From positions 9,236,001 through 9,300,000 of the forward strand of contig NC_079878.1 of the NCBI RefSeq assembly GCF_029227915.1: a stretch of 64,000 bases of DNA. The letters run 5' to 3'. Both the position numbers and the translations under genes were made by a program. This document shows, piece by piece, positions 14,390 through 28,800 of the stretch (the stretch's first letter is position 1; each line of letters starts with the position of its first letter). A model generated the notes under the pieces. That model was not told the origin of the DNA. It saw only the letters and a list, made by a program, of their open reading frames with translations, and ran no database searches. The DNA is from Hydractinia symbiolongicarpus. Taxonomy: Eukaryota; Cnidaria; Hydrozoa; Anthoathecata; Hydractiniidae.

Positions 14390-16425
14390 ATTTTATATAG
14401 CTCAATGTTGTTAGTGTTGCTTGCTTGTAGAAAAAACTTTTTCCCAAAAAAGCACAAATGAAAGTCAAAGTGAAAAAAGTGATTTCTAATTGATCAGATA
14501 AAAACAAACAATCGTTAAAAGAAAAGCGATACAAGAAATTCAATGGTATCGTTTTTTACAACGTTGGTTGTGATTACGTTATTGTTACAAAATATGCTTA
14601 CCACAGTTTATTCCCAAAGTGAGAAACATGCATTTACACATATATTTGATCTTTTTAGCAAATTCAGCTGAAAGACAAATGATGAGGATTTTGTTTTTGG
14701 AAAAAAGTCACATTTCATCCTATTTTATATAAAAATAATTTCACCATTAAAAAGTTTTTTTATTTTGAAAGAAGTTAAAAATTTTTTTTTTTCTCCCTTA
14801 CTCACACCTTAAGCCAAAATCACATCAGTATATACAAACTATGTTAACAATACACCTTGTGCCGATTTTGAAGAAGTAATGCGCACATGTTTTAAAGACA
14901 CAATATTTAAAGGGCTATATTTTCAAAATGGCGGTTTTGGTAGGTAAAGAAACTAAAATCGTAAATAGCTGTATGTATAGTTTTGTCCTGCTTATAAGGG
15001 GAATTGATATATATTATATCATTAAAAGGGCATTTAAAAAAAAAATAGAATTAAAGCTATTAGTTTTTAATATCTTACTCAAAATAAATCCTTCTTGTAT
15101 AAACAAATCAAAACAAACTTGGAGGTCTCAAGCTTAGCTGCCATCTATGTTTATAAGAACCAATGATATAAATGCCAGAACATATAGGAGCAAATTAAAT
15201 ATTCTGTGTTGTTTTTGTATATTCTTTAATTTAAACACCACAGATGGTGCATGTGCCGCGAATTGTAAACAAACATCTCTGGGTTTTTACCATGGATGAA
15301 AATAATAACATACTTAACGAAATGTCATTTGAAAAATTTAAAATATGGAGTGTCAAACATTTTATGCCCAGAATTGTTTTATGGTCAAATTAATTCCTAA
15401 TGTTTCCAGAAAAAACACTGTATTAGTAAGATAAATGTATTTCATAAACACCAAAAAAAAAACATTAGAGATTGAGGTAAGTACAGTAGGACACCTAACA
15501 TCGTGGATTGCGTATCATGCGCGTCGTGCACAATTCAAGATGCTGTCGCAATAGTAAAATTTTTTAGCATTGTGAATGTCCCAATCCATTGTGGGGTCGA
15601 CTTTCACGATGCATCGTGACTTTCGCGATCCATATTGCGATCGTCATAATACATCTTTAAACATTATAAAAATCACGTAATTAATGTCATGAGAGAATAG
15701 CGCAATTAATTATGAATAATTGTTTTGTTTTTGTTAATCAAAAATATTTTTGTTGTCGTAAGCTTTTTTCTTGTTTAGACTGACTCTAATACTCACTCTA
15801 CTCTAAAGGCCCGCCCAACCCTAACTTTCACGATAAAAAAATAGTAAAAATATCAACAAACAAACATTTGCTTATCCAGTCTCTTGAAAAAAAAGATTAT
15901 GAATGTTGTAACACCCTCCTTCGTTATGATTAATATATGTTTAAAATTACGCTGCTTGCTAAAATCTTAAATTTCTTAGTTGATATCATTTAAGAAAAAT
16001 CATTAATATCATTAAATCTTTTTCAATGATATTAGAAAAATAATTAAAACAACATAAAATACGCATGTCGTAACACCCTTCTCCTGTTATTTTTTATTAT
16101 TTTTTTGTTGTTGTTCCAACCATACATTCTTATTTTTCCATGAACTTTCATTAAATCGGACATTCGCCAATTTAACATTCGCTAATACAAGCAAAACATA
16201 CATAGAAATATAAATAAAATGACCATGATACCAACAGACGTCAAGATCCAGTGGTGATTAGGTTGAACATAAAAAAAAAGAAAATAGTATTTTAGTTAGT
16301 TCACCTAACCAGCTAGCAACCCAACAGTAGATAGACCCTAGCAATTTCGATCACTGGATTTTTGAATAGTGCCGAAACATCACAACCTATACAATAATAT
16401 CAATATGATGAGTAAGGTTGATAGT
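14390..16425. other. Intergenic; possible left subterminal repeat of a Harbinger-like element
   Basis: Mostly AT-rich with no supported gene. At 15,598-15,655 the sequence TTTCACGATGCATCGTGACT and following CGATCGTC resemble, in inverted orientation, CGATCGTCACTATTAATCGT around 17,000-17,042. This may delimit a decayed element around the transposase relic at 16.43-16.80 kb. Confidence 0.35.
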
Positions 16426-16427
16426 CA

Positions 16428-16797
16428 TTTCTCTTCCAATGATATGAAATGTTTTAAACGTTGTATTACATGTTCGACTAATATGCGTAGTTTCGCTACT
16501 TCATTTGTTTTCTTTACGTCTTTTGTCAACATTTGAGATTGTCTGCGCTTTCCAGGAGGAACAAGAACATGAATAAATCAAGCTGCACATTCTTCAATGA
16601 TGTTAAATCCCTTATCAACCAAGATTTCAGTATAAGGCTCGATTGAATCTAAGGAACCTAATGCTAACGAGATTGCCTTACCTGACACAATACCACCATA
16701 ACCTTCTAAAGCGAATGCTATAAACCTATTTGGTGTAATAGCTATAAAGTACTTTGGCGGTATTATGGTGTTTGTAGTTCGACCAAATTATACGTTG
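16428..16797 (-). pseudogene. Harbinger/PIF-like DDE transposase relic (DDE_Tnp_4 type)
   Basis: On the - strand the segment reads IIWSNYKHHNTAKVL, then after a one-base frame change GYGGIVSGKAISLALGS, EILVDKGFNIIEEC, a stop, then LVPPGKRRQSQML and KLRILVEHVIQRLKHF. These match the DDE_4 transposases of Harbinger-like elements: the WSxYKxHNTxKxL block, the second catalytic Asp in VDKGF (usually DRGF) and the Glu in RxxVExxxxRLK. A frameshift and an internal stop make it a pseudogene. Confidence 0.8.
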
Positions 16798-17155
16798 AGC
16801 TTGGTGGTTTTTGGGTGTTTTGATCCTCTGTTATATATCTCTGTTGCGTCAGCGATAGTATGCAAGTTTCGAAAAATTTTAAACTTATTTGGTTATGAAG
16901 CAGTAGCCTTCGAATTTCGCTTTGGCACTCGGCAATTGGCGAAGTAATTGCATTAAGCTTTGCGATAGTCGCGATGCATAAAAAAATAACGATGCTATCG
17001 CGATCGTCACTATTAATCGTGATTGTTGCGATGGATCGTGAATAACATTAAAAATATTAAACAATAGATGTGTATAGCTAATCTTGTGTCTTTGTTTTTG
17101 TTTTTTTACATTTCAAAATTCTTTTGCATCTTGTATTTTTATTAGAAATTGGATT

Positions 17156-17439
17156 TTAGAAATAAGGTGACTCCAACTTAATTACTTGTTCTACGGGCGA
17201 AGTAGATAGTAGTTTACGGTCTGTCGGCCGGCAATCTGAATCTGAAGATGGCCAAAAGCTTTTGTTAAATGAATTGGATTTGTTGACTCGCTTATATGTC
17301 TTTTTTATCTGTCTATTTTCTGCACAAGTCATATTTTTTATCAACTGGATATATCTTTTCCCCTTTTTTTCATCTATCTCCTTTGTACTTTGTGCACTAT
17401 GCCCCATTGGAACTTGATCAAAATTATCCAATAACCCTG
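17156..17439 (-). CDS. Uncharacterised open segment, possible terminal exon
   Basis: Open on the - strand for about 90 codons after an acceptor-like GACCAG, ending at a TAA. It is rich in Lys/Ser/Asn (KSNSFNKSFWPSSDSD) with no recognisable domain. It would be divergent from KDM8. No upstream exon was found, so it may be a chance frame. Confidence 0.2.
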
Positions 17440-17877
17440 GTCATACATTTTAATAAATGAAAAAGTGCATGGTTAAACATTAATTATCATAATTAGTGGC
17501 CACCTATGTAGGTTTTTTGCCTAGGTTTTTTTGCTGTTGTAATTTTTGCCCTGATTAGTTGATAACAGAATTTTAGTGACATTTTGAGGTTTTAAGACGG
17601 TCCACTTCTTAGCTGAAAAAAGAGTGATCAAAGAAATGTTAAATATGGTGACTGAAAAACAAGAACAAGAATCTTAAAAAAAGTCTCAACTCGGCCTGGA
17701 CTTCAAAATAAAAGATTTGTTGATATGGTATGATAATTTTGATAAGGCTGGTATCATGCCTTGATTAGTATTTTTAAAATTATTTTTTTTTTGAACAACT
17801 TATAAAAATATGTGTCGACATAAAATAATAAAATATGTGCCAGCTATTTGAGCTGTATTAAGTAATGTTTTTTTTCA

Positions 17878-17906
17878 GGTTGTCGCTGATGTAAAAAAAG
17901 TGCAAA
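17878..17906 (+). promoter_or_regulatory. Splice acceptor and 5' leader of KDM8
   Basis: A run of T followed by CAG ends at 17878, only 28 bases before the KDM8 start codon. The mature 5' end is therefore joined to an upstream exon or to a trans-spliced leader. Spliced-leader addition is known in hydrozoans. No upstream exon is evident. Confidence 0.6.
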
Positions 17907-19091
17907 ATGGGTGAACTTATTGAAGAATTTAATTTGGACACCATTAATCCTAAAGATGTTTTATCAAATATTAATGATTGTGATGCACTGAAGAAGGCTG
18001 TATTAGCATGGCAGTTATGTTTAGAAGGAAATTATATCCATGCTGCAAGTTTATCACAAGTTTTGCTGGACAAAAGTTGGGAAGAACTAAATGTAGGCCA
18101 CTGGAAAGATGTTGATATAAATATACGCTATCTTTATTCTTTTGCCTCACTTATTAAAGGCTTAAGTTTATATGGTCACAAAGATGTAAGAAGAGCAATA
18201 AAAGCTTGTGATATGGGTTTATTAATGGGAGCTCCAATTTTTGATAACATTTTATCTAGAATTGTATCTAAATTTACAAGGATGTTACCGTTATGCCTTA
18301 CTCCAAGCGAAAAAAATAAAGACAATGAACCGCCCTCTAAAGTGATTAAATTTTATAACAATATGCCACCACTTGATTTTAGCAAGACTATTGAAAGAAA
18401 ATGTGCACCTTCCTTGATGCAATTTCAATTAGACTTCATAAAAAAAGAAAACCCTGTAATTATTACAAATTGTATTACACATTGGCCTGCCATGGGTGAA
18501 CATAAGTGGACTGTGAGTTATATTAAATCTATAGCTGGCTCTAGAACAGTTCCAGTTGAAATAGGAGATAAGTACACTTCTGAGGAATGGACGCAGAAGT
18601 TAGTTAGCATGTCAGAGTTTATTGATACCTATATTGAGCCAAACAATAGTACAGGCTACTTAGCTCAACATCAACTGTTTGAGCAAATCCCAGAGCTAAA
18701 AGATGATATAATTGTTCCTGATTATTGTTATTTGTCTGATAAGGAAGACGAAAATGTAATAATAAACGCCTGGTTTGGTCCCGAAGGAACAATATCTCCT
18801 TTGCACCATGATCCGTACCATAATTTGCTAGTTCAAGTGGTAGGTTCCAAATATATCAGGTTGTACGATCACAAACTTTCTCATTTTGTTTATCCTCATG
18901 AAGGAATGCTAGACAATACTAGTCAAGTGGATGTTGAAAATTGGGATAAAGACAACTTCCCAAAGTTTGGAGATGCTGACTATGTTGAATGTATTCTTAA
19001 GGAAGGAGAAATGTTATATATTCCACCAAAATGGTGGCATTACGTTAGATCATTGTCAACTAGCTTTTCTGTGAGCTTTTGGTGGCAATAA
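17907..19091 (+). CDS. KDM8: JmjC-domain oxygenase KDM8/JMJD5
   Basis: An uninterrupted 394-codon gene encodes an N-terminal helical region (1-150) and a C-terminal JmjC domain (about 165-394). The Fe(II) ligands are H300 and D302 in LHHDPYH and H378 in KWWHYVRS; K315 in GSKYIRLY is the expected 2-oxoglutarate contact. The spacing from the HxD to the distal His, and from that His to the C terminus, matches human JMJD5 within one residue. The ending FSVSFWW is typical of this family. Known members are nuclear/cytosolic 2-oxoglutarate oxygenases, reported as arginyl hydroxylases and as histone-related enzymes. The coding region has no intron, whereas the neighbouring gene has 20 exons. A polyadenylation signal AATAAA is at 19108-19113. 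Confidence 0.93.
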   Translation: MGELIEEFNLDTINPKDVLSNINDCDALKKAVLAWQLCLEGNYIHAASLSQVLLDKSWEELNVGHWKDVDINIRYLYSFASLIKGLSLYGHKDVRRAIKACDMGLLMGAPIFDNILSRIVSKFTRMLPLCLTPSEKNKDNEPPSKVIKFYNNMPPLDFSKTIERKCAPSLMQFQLDFIKKENPVIITNCITHWPAMGEHKWTVSYIKSIAGSRTVPVEIGDKYTSEEWTQKLVSMSEFIDTYIEPNNSTGYLAQHQLFEQIPELKDDIIVPDYCYLSDKEDENVIINAWFGPEGTISPLHHDPYHNLLVQVVGSKYIRLYDHKLSHFVYPHEGMLDNTSQVDVENWDKDNFPKFGDADYVECILKEGEMLYIPPKWWHYVRSLSTSFSVSFWWQ

Positions 19092-19107
19092 ATGTGATCA
19101 ATCTGTA

Positions 19108-19113
19108 AATAAA
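19108..19113 (+). terminator. Polyadenylation signal of KDM8
   Basis: AATAAA 17 bases after the stop codon, in an AT-rich 3' region. Confidence 0.6.
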
Positions 19114-19814
19114 TTATTTTTCTTAATTCTTTCCCTTCTTCTATTATGTTAATCTCTACTGTTTTAGTATGGCACAATATATTATGTTAGATCCCTTGAG
19201 AAAAAATGATAATCAGTTTGTTATATAGATACAGTATACTTTTTAAGTTTCATGTTTGTGATTTTTACTGCATTTGACTGTTGCTTAAAAAAAGACTTCA
19301 ACTACCCTTTGAAAAAATGATGGAGAAATATGAGCATTTCTTTTATATAAAACATACTTTTTTAGCTTGATCCAGATTTTTCTTAAATTTTTTTGGCTTC
19401 TTTCTGAAAATGTATGAAGCCTGTTTTCTTTATTTTATTATATAATTAAATATGTTAATTATTTATTTCATTTTTTGTTGAAAGTACTCATCTCAGCCCA
19501 TAGCTTAATAAACAAAATTAGTTTTTAATTTGTTTTTTACATGAATGTAAAGTCTGTTGTGTCATCCATCCATTAAAGATGACATATATATAGACAACAT
19601 AATATATAATAGACATTATATTTGTGTTGAATATGTAACACTGTTGCAAAGGTTTTATAAATCATAGAAACTCAGCCATGATAATTACTTCCTCGCAAAA
19701 CCTTGTTATGTTGACAAAATTTATGAATTTTAACAGATGTATACTAGTGCAAAAAATAATTTTTAATGTAGGAAATAAATAAAACCAGAGTAAATATAGT
19801 TATTGCCAGGAAAG

Positions 19815-22800
19815 ATGGCATCATTTTTTCGAAAAGCAAAACAAACAAAAGTTAGCAAAGAGGTGCGTCATTTATATTTTGTGTAATTGAAAATCAGAAT
19901 GTTTCTCAAACGCATGTTTTTAATTTGTACTAACCTCTCATAAATAGTTACTATTTTTTTTAAATTTCAGTCAAAGGAAGGAGAAAAGCAACAGAGGACA
20001 GACAGCTTTGATATGTTTTCTGGATTGGAGATTGCACCAACTGCAGAAGTAAAATCAACATCCAATAATTTGAATGATATACAGGATTTGAACTTGGAGA
20101 TGTCAACAACCAAAGCGCTAACAAAGGGTAAGAGACAGTTATGTTTGACACATTTAGTCACCCATGCTTCCAAGAAATGCACTACTATTTTTTTTAAATC
20201 AAAACTATTTTTAGAAGAACATGTTAAACTTCATAAAGGTAAAGACGATGAAGAAGAAGTGTTCCCATTTCTGGTACAAGGTAATTAGACATTTGCTAAT
20301 GGTGTATAAACCTTTTTTTTAATATACTGAGCAATTTAAAATGTTCTTGATAAATCTGTAAGCTGAAAATGTTGCCGCAAGACGTTCTAGCACTCTTCTT
20401 TATGTCATTTTTACGGTCACACTTTTTTATATGTTATGTGTCTGTATATGTTATGTCCAATATTAAAAACACTTAAAGTTAAGCAGGAAATTGTACTCCA
20501 CAAACATAATAATTCATGAAGAGGTTTGTGCTTGATGTTGGACACTACCTGGCAAAACCTGTAACATTTAGAAAAATTGATTTATTCCTGGAACGTCTGG
20601 AAAAACAGCTTTCAAATGATAATCCAGGAAAATATCTTTCTCCTGTTGTTCTTTCTTATGTTAGCCTGATTAGCCTGATTTTCATTTCTTCCAAAATAAA
20701 AGGAGAAAAAAAGTCTTTTCTTCCATGGCACTGTTTGTCATTAGTGAGAGAAGTGGAAGTGACAGAAGTCAGGCAGTGCTAGTTGAATGCTAATCTTAAT
20801 AATGCTGGCTCATTTACGATTACATTTACCCGATTTTATTTTTGAACCATTATAATATGTATTGTTACAGCCTGTTAGGGTTTGTAACATTTTTCTTGAA
20901 CATCATCGTTGAAAAGTCCTGGAATTTTGTTTTCAAAATTCATTCGTTACTCTCAACAACTACAAGGAACTTTGTGCAAATTAGGTGTTTTCTTATTCTC
21001 ATTTTTTTAATTTAGGAAAAGTTTAAATTATTCATGGGCATTTTTGACAAGAATTTCTGTAGCTTTCCAATTATGTACAAAATTATGTGATTACGATTGA
21101 CTTTCTCTTACATATCCATATGTTTAAATTCATAGTGAAATCTTTTTGAGAAACCCATCATTGCCCTTCTTGATTTCAAACTGTTTAAATTAAAAAAATA
21201 ATTTCTTCCATAATCTGCACAAAAAGGCTCTTATGTAGTTTTATCATTAACTTGTCACCTGATCTTTATATATCACTATCAAATTTTAAAATAATTTAGT
21301 CTGTAGATCAAGCATACAGCATACAGTATTTATCTAAAAATTTAAATTAGAAAAAAAATAACTGTATTTTGGTACAAAGTTAATAATCAACGCATATAAC
21401 GATTATTGTTACTGCTCTATGTTCGATAATGTTATGGTATTTGTATAACTGTGTTTCGATTGATTAGAGACTGACAATACTGACAGCACGCTATCTGAAA
21501 CAATTGACAAACCAACAGAACATGATATAAATCGACCTGACACAGAAGTTCAAAAATGTCCAACGGACAGTGTGTCTGGTTAGTGGATTATGCTATTATT
21601 GTTTTTGTTATTGTTTTGTAGTTGTGTATTTGAGAATAAATGAGAATTCAACATTTTCCCATGCAAAAACTAGCAGGTTTTTGTACTTAAAAAATTTTTA
21701 AAAGAAATTTCCAGTAACAAATCCATTTTTTGTTACAAGTACCTATAACCCCAGATATTGTTTTTTAAATAAATTCGTTTTTCTTGACGGCTGCTTCAAT
21801 CTTCGTGTTTGTTAAAAATTTCAGACCGGCTCCAATTTTTTTTGTGGCAGGTGACCTTGTTACGTAATATTCATGTACCACTCAAATTAATGGCTTCTAT
21901 TCGCAATAATTAATAATTATTAATATAGTTTCATAGCCAAAAACAATTAATATATCTTCCATACAAAGTTAAAAAAAATCTACTTTTTTTCCAAATCGAT
22001 CTCTAAACAACAGTTTTGTGATTGAGCAATAAAATAATGTATTAGCAGCAGGTGTGTGCATGATTTCTTTTATTTCAAATTTAAAAGAATTTATTTCAAA
22101 CAGGTTTTAAAATTTACTGATCTATAATCTATTGACCTTGGCAGGGTATGATGCTCAAATAAGCATTACCAACCTTGTTCCCAAGGGTTGTTATACATAA
22201 AAAAAAATCTAACAATCTCTTGCGACAAGGTTGTCTAAGTTGCTCAGTAGATGATATATAGAAAATATATTAAAAAACCAATAAAAAAAGAACACTACTT
22301 TAATTCATTCCATGGGACAGAAAGAGACAGAAATTACTGTCTAATTAAAGTTTGTCTTCTTATGATATTTTTCCAATATGCAGTGCAAACATCAATGATC
22401 CGGGTTTTGTCCTAAGAACAGTTTAATACAAAAATGTGGGGTAACCTGATTTAAGTTTAGAGTATGCTAACCTTGTCTCCAGGCCTTTAGGTTCTCAACT
22501 GCTCTGCACTTCTATGATAATAGCTTTCAAAGCACAAATCATACAAATAATATCCTACAAAACCCTCGTAATTTAGCATTTTTAGCATCATCAAATAACT
22601 GCTGTCTCAATTTTCGCCCTTTTAAAATACTGTGGCAGTTTCTAAATCACATCGGTACAATTTACCTGAGGTAATTTTTGAACTCAACAATGCAAAAAAT
22701 AGTTAAATGCTTAAAAATATTGTAGTTCAACGCAAAAAAAATGGCACATTATTATATGTATTTTAGCGTACTGCAATGATTTAATTCATATACAAGTGGT

Positions 22801-25800
22801 GACAAACTGCCTACAGCACAAAAAATGTTAATTTATTTTGGTGCTAAGAGTTTGTTTGTGCATTGCTGTAAAAGGCAACCAAACTGTATTCTGGAAAAAC
22901 AATTTCTTTTTTCGTTGTAATATCTGTTGAATAAAATAGCGCTATCAGTTTGTTGTAACTGTTTCACCATAAAAGTCTTAATATGCAACCGATATGAACA
23001 AACAAGATAACAATAATCAATGTTAACAATTGTCTTCCACAGCAATAGTCGCACAAGTAAATACAAACAAGGGCTGTCTCCAACAGCATATAACATTAAA
23101 AATCTTGATTGTGATATCAACGATCACTCAGCCAAAATATATCAGCAATACTGGTGTTTCCACACTCTATTGTTTATCTCACCTGGCACATGTGATTGAT
23201 CAAAGTCCCAGGGATTTGCGATTTTACCCCGGCAAATAATAATACAAAGTGGAAGCAAATGGAAAAAGAATGTGAAACATTTTCAACACTATTTTAAAAG
23301 AAATACAGAAAAAACAAATTCCACAATTAATTTTTTTGAAAATTATTTTCTTTTCCCCAAGCAACAATCAAACCTGTAATAATTTATAACATGAAACTAT
23401 TGTGATTATTATTCATTTTTTATTTCCACAGAACAACGTTTTGGAAGCTTAATCATGAACACGTACCAGAAATAATGTGTTACATAACATAAACACAAAA
23501 TAAGGCTGCTCGATTTATTATATACGTATATAAGCCAATTAAATTGCAAAAAATGCCATCAATTTAAGAAAAAAAAAGAGAATAGAAAATAATTTGTATT
23601 TATTTTAAACTTCAAATTTGTTTTAATATTATTTTAAACGTAATCTGAAGAGCAATTAGTGAAAAATAGGCTTCGGTTTAAAATTAAATAAAATCTTTAA
23701 CTTTAATTTTACATACGTTAATCTTAAAATTCATGGAAGAGGTTAGAAGTTACACCAAGTGAGTTTTGTGATTTGAATAAAAAATACATATGCTCATTAA
23801 CAGAAAAAAATTAATAGGGACGATAAGTACCGGCTTAACATTTTATTGAACAAAGAATTTTTTTCTTACTTGTGGCACCGCACCACCTTTAATATTTTAT
23901 TTTATGCATTTTAATATTAAACATCTTTGAGTTAGAGCTTTTGAACTGTCTTTTCTTTCATGAAGAGTTCTTTTATCACTTGAATCACTTAAAAAATATA
24001 AAAAGAAATAAACACAATTTTCTACATCAAATTCTTGCAATAATGTCTGTTGAGGAAAGCTTAAATTGTTTGATTTTCCTACTATACGGGTTTTTTATTC
24101 TTTTATATTAACATTACCATGCAAAATTTAGAATTAGAACCAGTTAAAGATATATGTGCCACTGAACCAGCTTCAAATAAACCAACTCCAAACAAGTCAG
24201 CAAAGAAAGTGAGAAAGAAAAGAGCCATTAGACCTGGTCAGGGAAATACATCAAATGTGACAACAAACAGGTTTGTGCATAAAAGCGTTTTATCATTAAA
24301 AAGGGATTCCAAGGGGAAAATAATATTGGATTTACATTAAACTTAAGAAGGCATTTAAATTTTAAAGTGTTTTTTAATTTTTCAAAAAACTATTTTCGTT
24401 ACTAGGATGTTGGCACTTGAAGGTTTTAAAATTTAATAATGCTACATAAATTATTATGACATACTAATTGTTTGCCCATGCACCACCTGTTGTACATTTC
24501 TATATCGTGTATTCTTGCTCAACCATTAGCATGAAACTATGAATATTTTACTTGAACTAAGGTTATTACTTTGATTTTCGATCACAAGGCTCCTAGATTT
24601 TAAATTGGCTCACAGACAGACAGTAAATATTATAGTATAGATAAGGAATAGCAAATGTTGATATTTTATCTAGGTATGGACTTATAGATTTTATAGAAAT
24701 TATTAATTAACCTTAAAAGCTTGGCCAAGATGAAACTCCATTGCTTGTCTCAGGCCCCTTAAGATTTAAAGTTATCTTGTGGTCTGCAAATATTTAAGTG
24801 TCATTTTGTCAAAAAATTTTATGTGATCAATTCAACTCTACACATTGATAAAGTTTGAATTTATATCCCCTAGTAAGTACAAAATTGCTGATGACATAAA
24901 ATTATCACATCAAGCATTTAATTATTTTTTTAGCAATTTAAAGCAAGGAACTAAAAAGGCAGAAGAAGGTGTGAGATTATTTTGTAATTATAATGATAAT
25001 GTAAAAATAAATCAAAACAATATTATTTTGTTCCAGCAATGTTACTTGAAAGGTTTTGTAAATGTCCTGTGAAAGCATAACAGATTCTAAGGTAATGTAT
25101 TATGGCTAGGCTGCTTCTCTAATAACTGTTTATTTCTTGTTAGATACTGTAAGCATTAAATCAGACACTTCAAGTGTTCATTCTGTACAAGATCACGAAG
25201 ATAACCAATTGAGTTCGGCTAAAGGATCCTTAAATGAAGAAAATGAGCATGTACAGGATCAGGCGTTCCTGGGAAGCTCTTCAAGGATGCAATGCACTGA
25301 AGAAATTCAGGTTGAAAGCGATACTGAAATGTGCAGCGTCGATGCCAGCAGTGGGCAACAGTTAGTCAGTGCAAGTGAAATAAAATCCTCTGTTGACCTC
25401 CCAATGATATCTACATGTGAAAATAAGGGTTCAGATGATAACCTTTGTTTAAACAACCAATTAACTGATAATGAAAATAATGTAGATAAAAATAGCAGTA
25501 ATGATTTCGCATCGAGTAAACAAGATCTTGGACTAAAAATCGGTAACGCACACGAAAATTTAATTAAAGACGATGTGGACCAAATATCAGATAGGACTAC
25601 TAGCAACAAAGAAACGTCCTATGTAATAGAATTGGACGATGACCAGAAGTTGATGCTCATGCTAGAAAGTCTACAATCACAACAAAAAGCTTTACAGTAA
25701 GATTATTTAACTTATGAGATACTTATGAGTATTTTAATGTTATTAAAGAATACTACCTATTCGGGCATTCTTTTAAAAGGTGTCACACTGTCAATCTTTT

Positions 25801-28800
25801 GGTTTGTATAATGTGAAATTCTTGTCTTGAAGCAAAAGTAGCTGCATGTGATATATTCGTAATTTGAATACCAGATTAGGGGCAATAAGAAATTTTTTTG
25901 TGAATAAGTTGCAAACGGAGAGTTCTCAGTGTTCCAGTGTTGACTTGCAAATTATCTTGCGTGTTGACGTTACAAAAAGTAAATCAAATGGATCTTCATT
26001 TTTTCAGAGTGGAATTAGATGAGTTAGATGAAAAGCAAAATGAACTCATTAGCAACTGGAAATCAGAACACCTAACCGAAAGTGAAATGAAGCTGAGAAT
26101 AAAAGCACTCAGTGAGAAGCAAGCATTGTTGGTTACCAATGAAAATTATGCTGAAGCTGCAGAAATTGATCAGGAAATTATTGATTTGCAAAATCAGTTT
26201 GAAAATATCAAATACATACATCCCATCCTTAATAAGCAGGTATTTAAGACTTTTAGTTATTTTGAAATATGTTGAGCATGCTTTGTCTTAAGAGGGATTC
26301 TGTAACTTCACGAAAACAAAAATAAGTGATAAATTCAACTGGTTAACTTTTGAATGTTTGAATGGCAATAATGCACCTCGATGTTTTAACCTTAAGCAAT
26401 GGTTTAAAACCTTAACGTTCACTCAATTAATAGACAGATATGTGAATACTAGTTGTAAACGTTTAAAACAAAGAAAAAAGTTACAAAAATAATAATAAAA
26501 AGGGAAACATAGAATTAAAGTTTCTTTTCTGTATAATTTGTTTGCGTATGTCATGCTATAATGTTTTGTCTGTAAAACATTAAGAAACAATAGAAAAGTG
26601 TCACTAACTAAAAAGCTGTTTAATTATCTTATTAGTTAGGAACATTAAAAATTAGAAACCTGGCGTTCCTCTCTGTAAACATCTCAACAGTATTTATTTG
26701 TCTACTATTGTCCTATACCTACAAATACCTATCGTCATTTTAGTTTATTGAACTGTTAAAAGAGTTTCACAATGTTCACACAACACAAGAAAATAAGAAG
26801 AAAGAACTTTATGAGCAATATAAGGAAATTCTGGATTCACAAAGCCACAGAATAAAAGAAAAAGACAAAATTAAAGAGAAACAACTGGATGATCACGTTT
26901 TGGTGTTAAAGGAGAAGAAACTTAAACTGGAAAGAGATTTAAGTCATGCTCAGTTAGATAAAAAACATTTGTTGAAAAACGAAAGTGTACTCAATGAAGA
27001 GATTGAGAAAAAGACAACGCTTTTAACCAAAGACAAGAATGCTTTTCTGGAAAAGCGATCAGCAGTACAGGTATATTTTAGCTGGAATTTAAAGTATCAC
27101 CCAACCATGTCTAGAAATTTATTTGACTTCATCTAGGACCTTTTTAATAACTTTAATTGTTGGAGTGTTTAAGGCATAAAACATAGCTACACAAATTAAT
27201 TTGTCGAGAATTCCAGAAAAGTGATATAAACTGAATTGAAAATAACTGAAGGAAAATAAATTTTTTGACGGACTTGGTCATTAATGGCACCATCACCTGG
27301 GCAATAGCAAACAAGAATATATCTATATTAAATTGATATTTATTGTCAATCCGCTGAAATGGTAGGTCCTAAATCTTTAGTATGTATACAATGCTTTAAA
27401 TAAAAGCTGTCTTAAAGCTACAACTCTGTTCTTTCTTTGCAATAGAAGTTTCATTTTATTTTTCGCCATGCCCCTTTTTAAAATGTTTCATACGTACCAG
27501 CATCTTGCAATTATTTGCTTTCATAAAACAGAGAATTGAATTTAAAGAAGTGACATTGAGTAAAATTTATTATTTTAATAATTTAAAAATATTTAGAAAT
27601 GCTAAAGTTTGATACTCAGGCCAAATATTATTGTTCCTTGTAAGCAATACCTTTATTATCTAACCCTTTTCTTTATCACAACAGGAAGAAATTACAGACT
27701 TAAAGCTGAAACTAGCATTATTAGAAAAAACTGAAGAAGAGTACACCAATAACATTGACAATATTGATCAGCAAATTCAAAGTATCATAAATGAATTTCA
27801 ACCACGAGTTGAGAGCATTAGGAGGGAAAAGGAAATGACAGAGAAAAATGAACTTCAGATATATTCAGACATGGTAAGACGAACATAATATGGAATGCCT
27901 AAACTTTTCTTTTTTTTACTTTAAAAAGGGTTTTATTTGTATGTGTTGCACAATAATCTATATTTATTTTGTTAAATAGGAAATTCATTTATGTTTAAAT
28001 CTGCTTTGTATACTGAACAAGCTTTTTACAAACTTTGATTTACTAGAAAACGGTGTGGACAATCAATTGTGAATTCCTTTAGTTCTAGTTTCTACTGTAA
28101 ATCCATAAATAGATGATCATCCATATTTTATTCACGATTTCAAGTTTTTCTTATTTAATTAGGAAGCATTGGTTGTGAAGGAAGAAGCTGTGACAAAAGA
28201 GAAAGAGATATTACATGAAGAACAAGAGAAGTAATGTTCCATGTTTTTGCATATTGAAATTTTGGAACTTATTTTCCTAATTCACAAATTTCACAGAAAT
28301 TTTTTTAAGGAAATTGGAAATAATTCTTCATTGAATTTAAATTTAAAAATTTCACAAAGTAAAACTTGTTTAATAAATATCACAGGAGCTAGGTTTTATA
28401 AAATTCCCATGGAACTTAATTTTCTCTAAAATGCTTTAAAAAGTATTTAATGCTTGCACAGAACAGGTTTATATATATATCCAAATCAATGTGGTTTATG
28501 TCTTCATAACATGCAACACAGAAATGCTTTCCCTTTTAATCTTCTGCTTCTCAGTGATGTAATGAAGTTAAGAAAACAAACTTTCACATTAAATACATAA
28601 TACGATGGTATTGATGTACAAATAATAAAAAGTGACTGATGTGTGTACTAACTCTTTAGAAACAAGATGCTCCTGAAAGAATTACAAGCATTTAATGACA
28701 CCACATCAGATCCAAGCAAGATGGAAATTTTTTCCTTTGATCAAGTATTTAGCAACTCTAAGCTATTGGGAAAGATTGCTGATGAGGAGTACTCCAGGTA

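Noticed and set aside
20516-20782. 88-codon frame in an intron of the UVR gene
   Set aside because: It starts at a low-context ATG, has no splice partners in phase and no recognisable domain.
25038-25091. Possible extra exon of the UVR gene
   Set aside because: It has an acceptor but runs into a TAA in the required phase; exon 6 joins exon 7 directly in phase.
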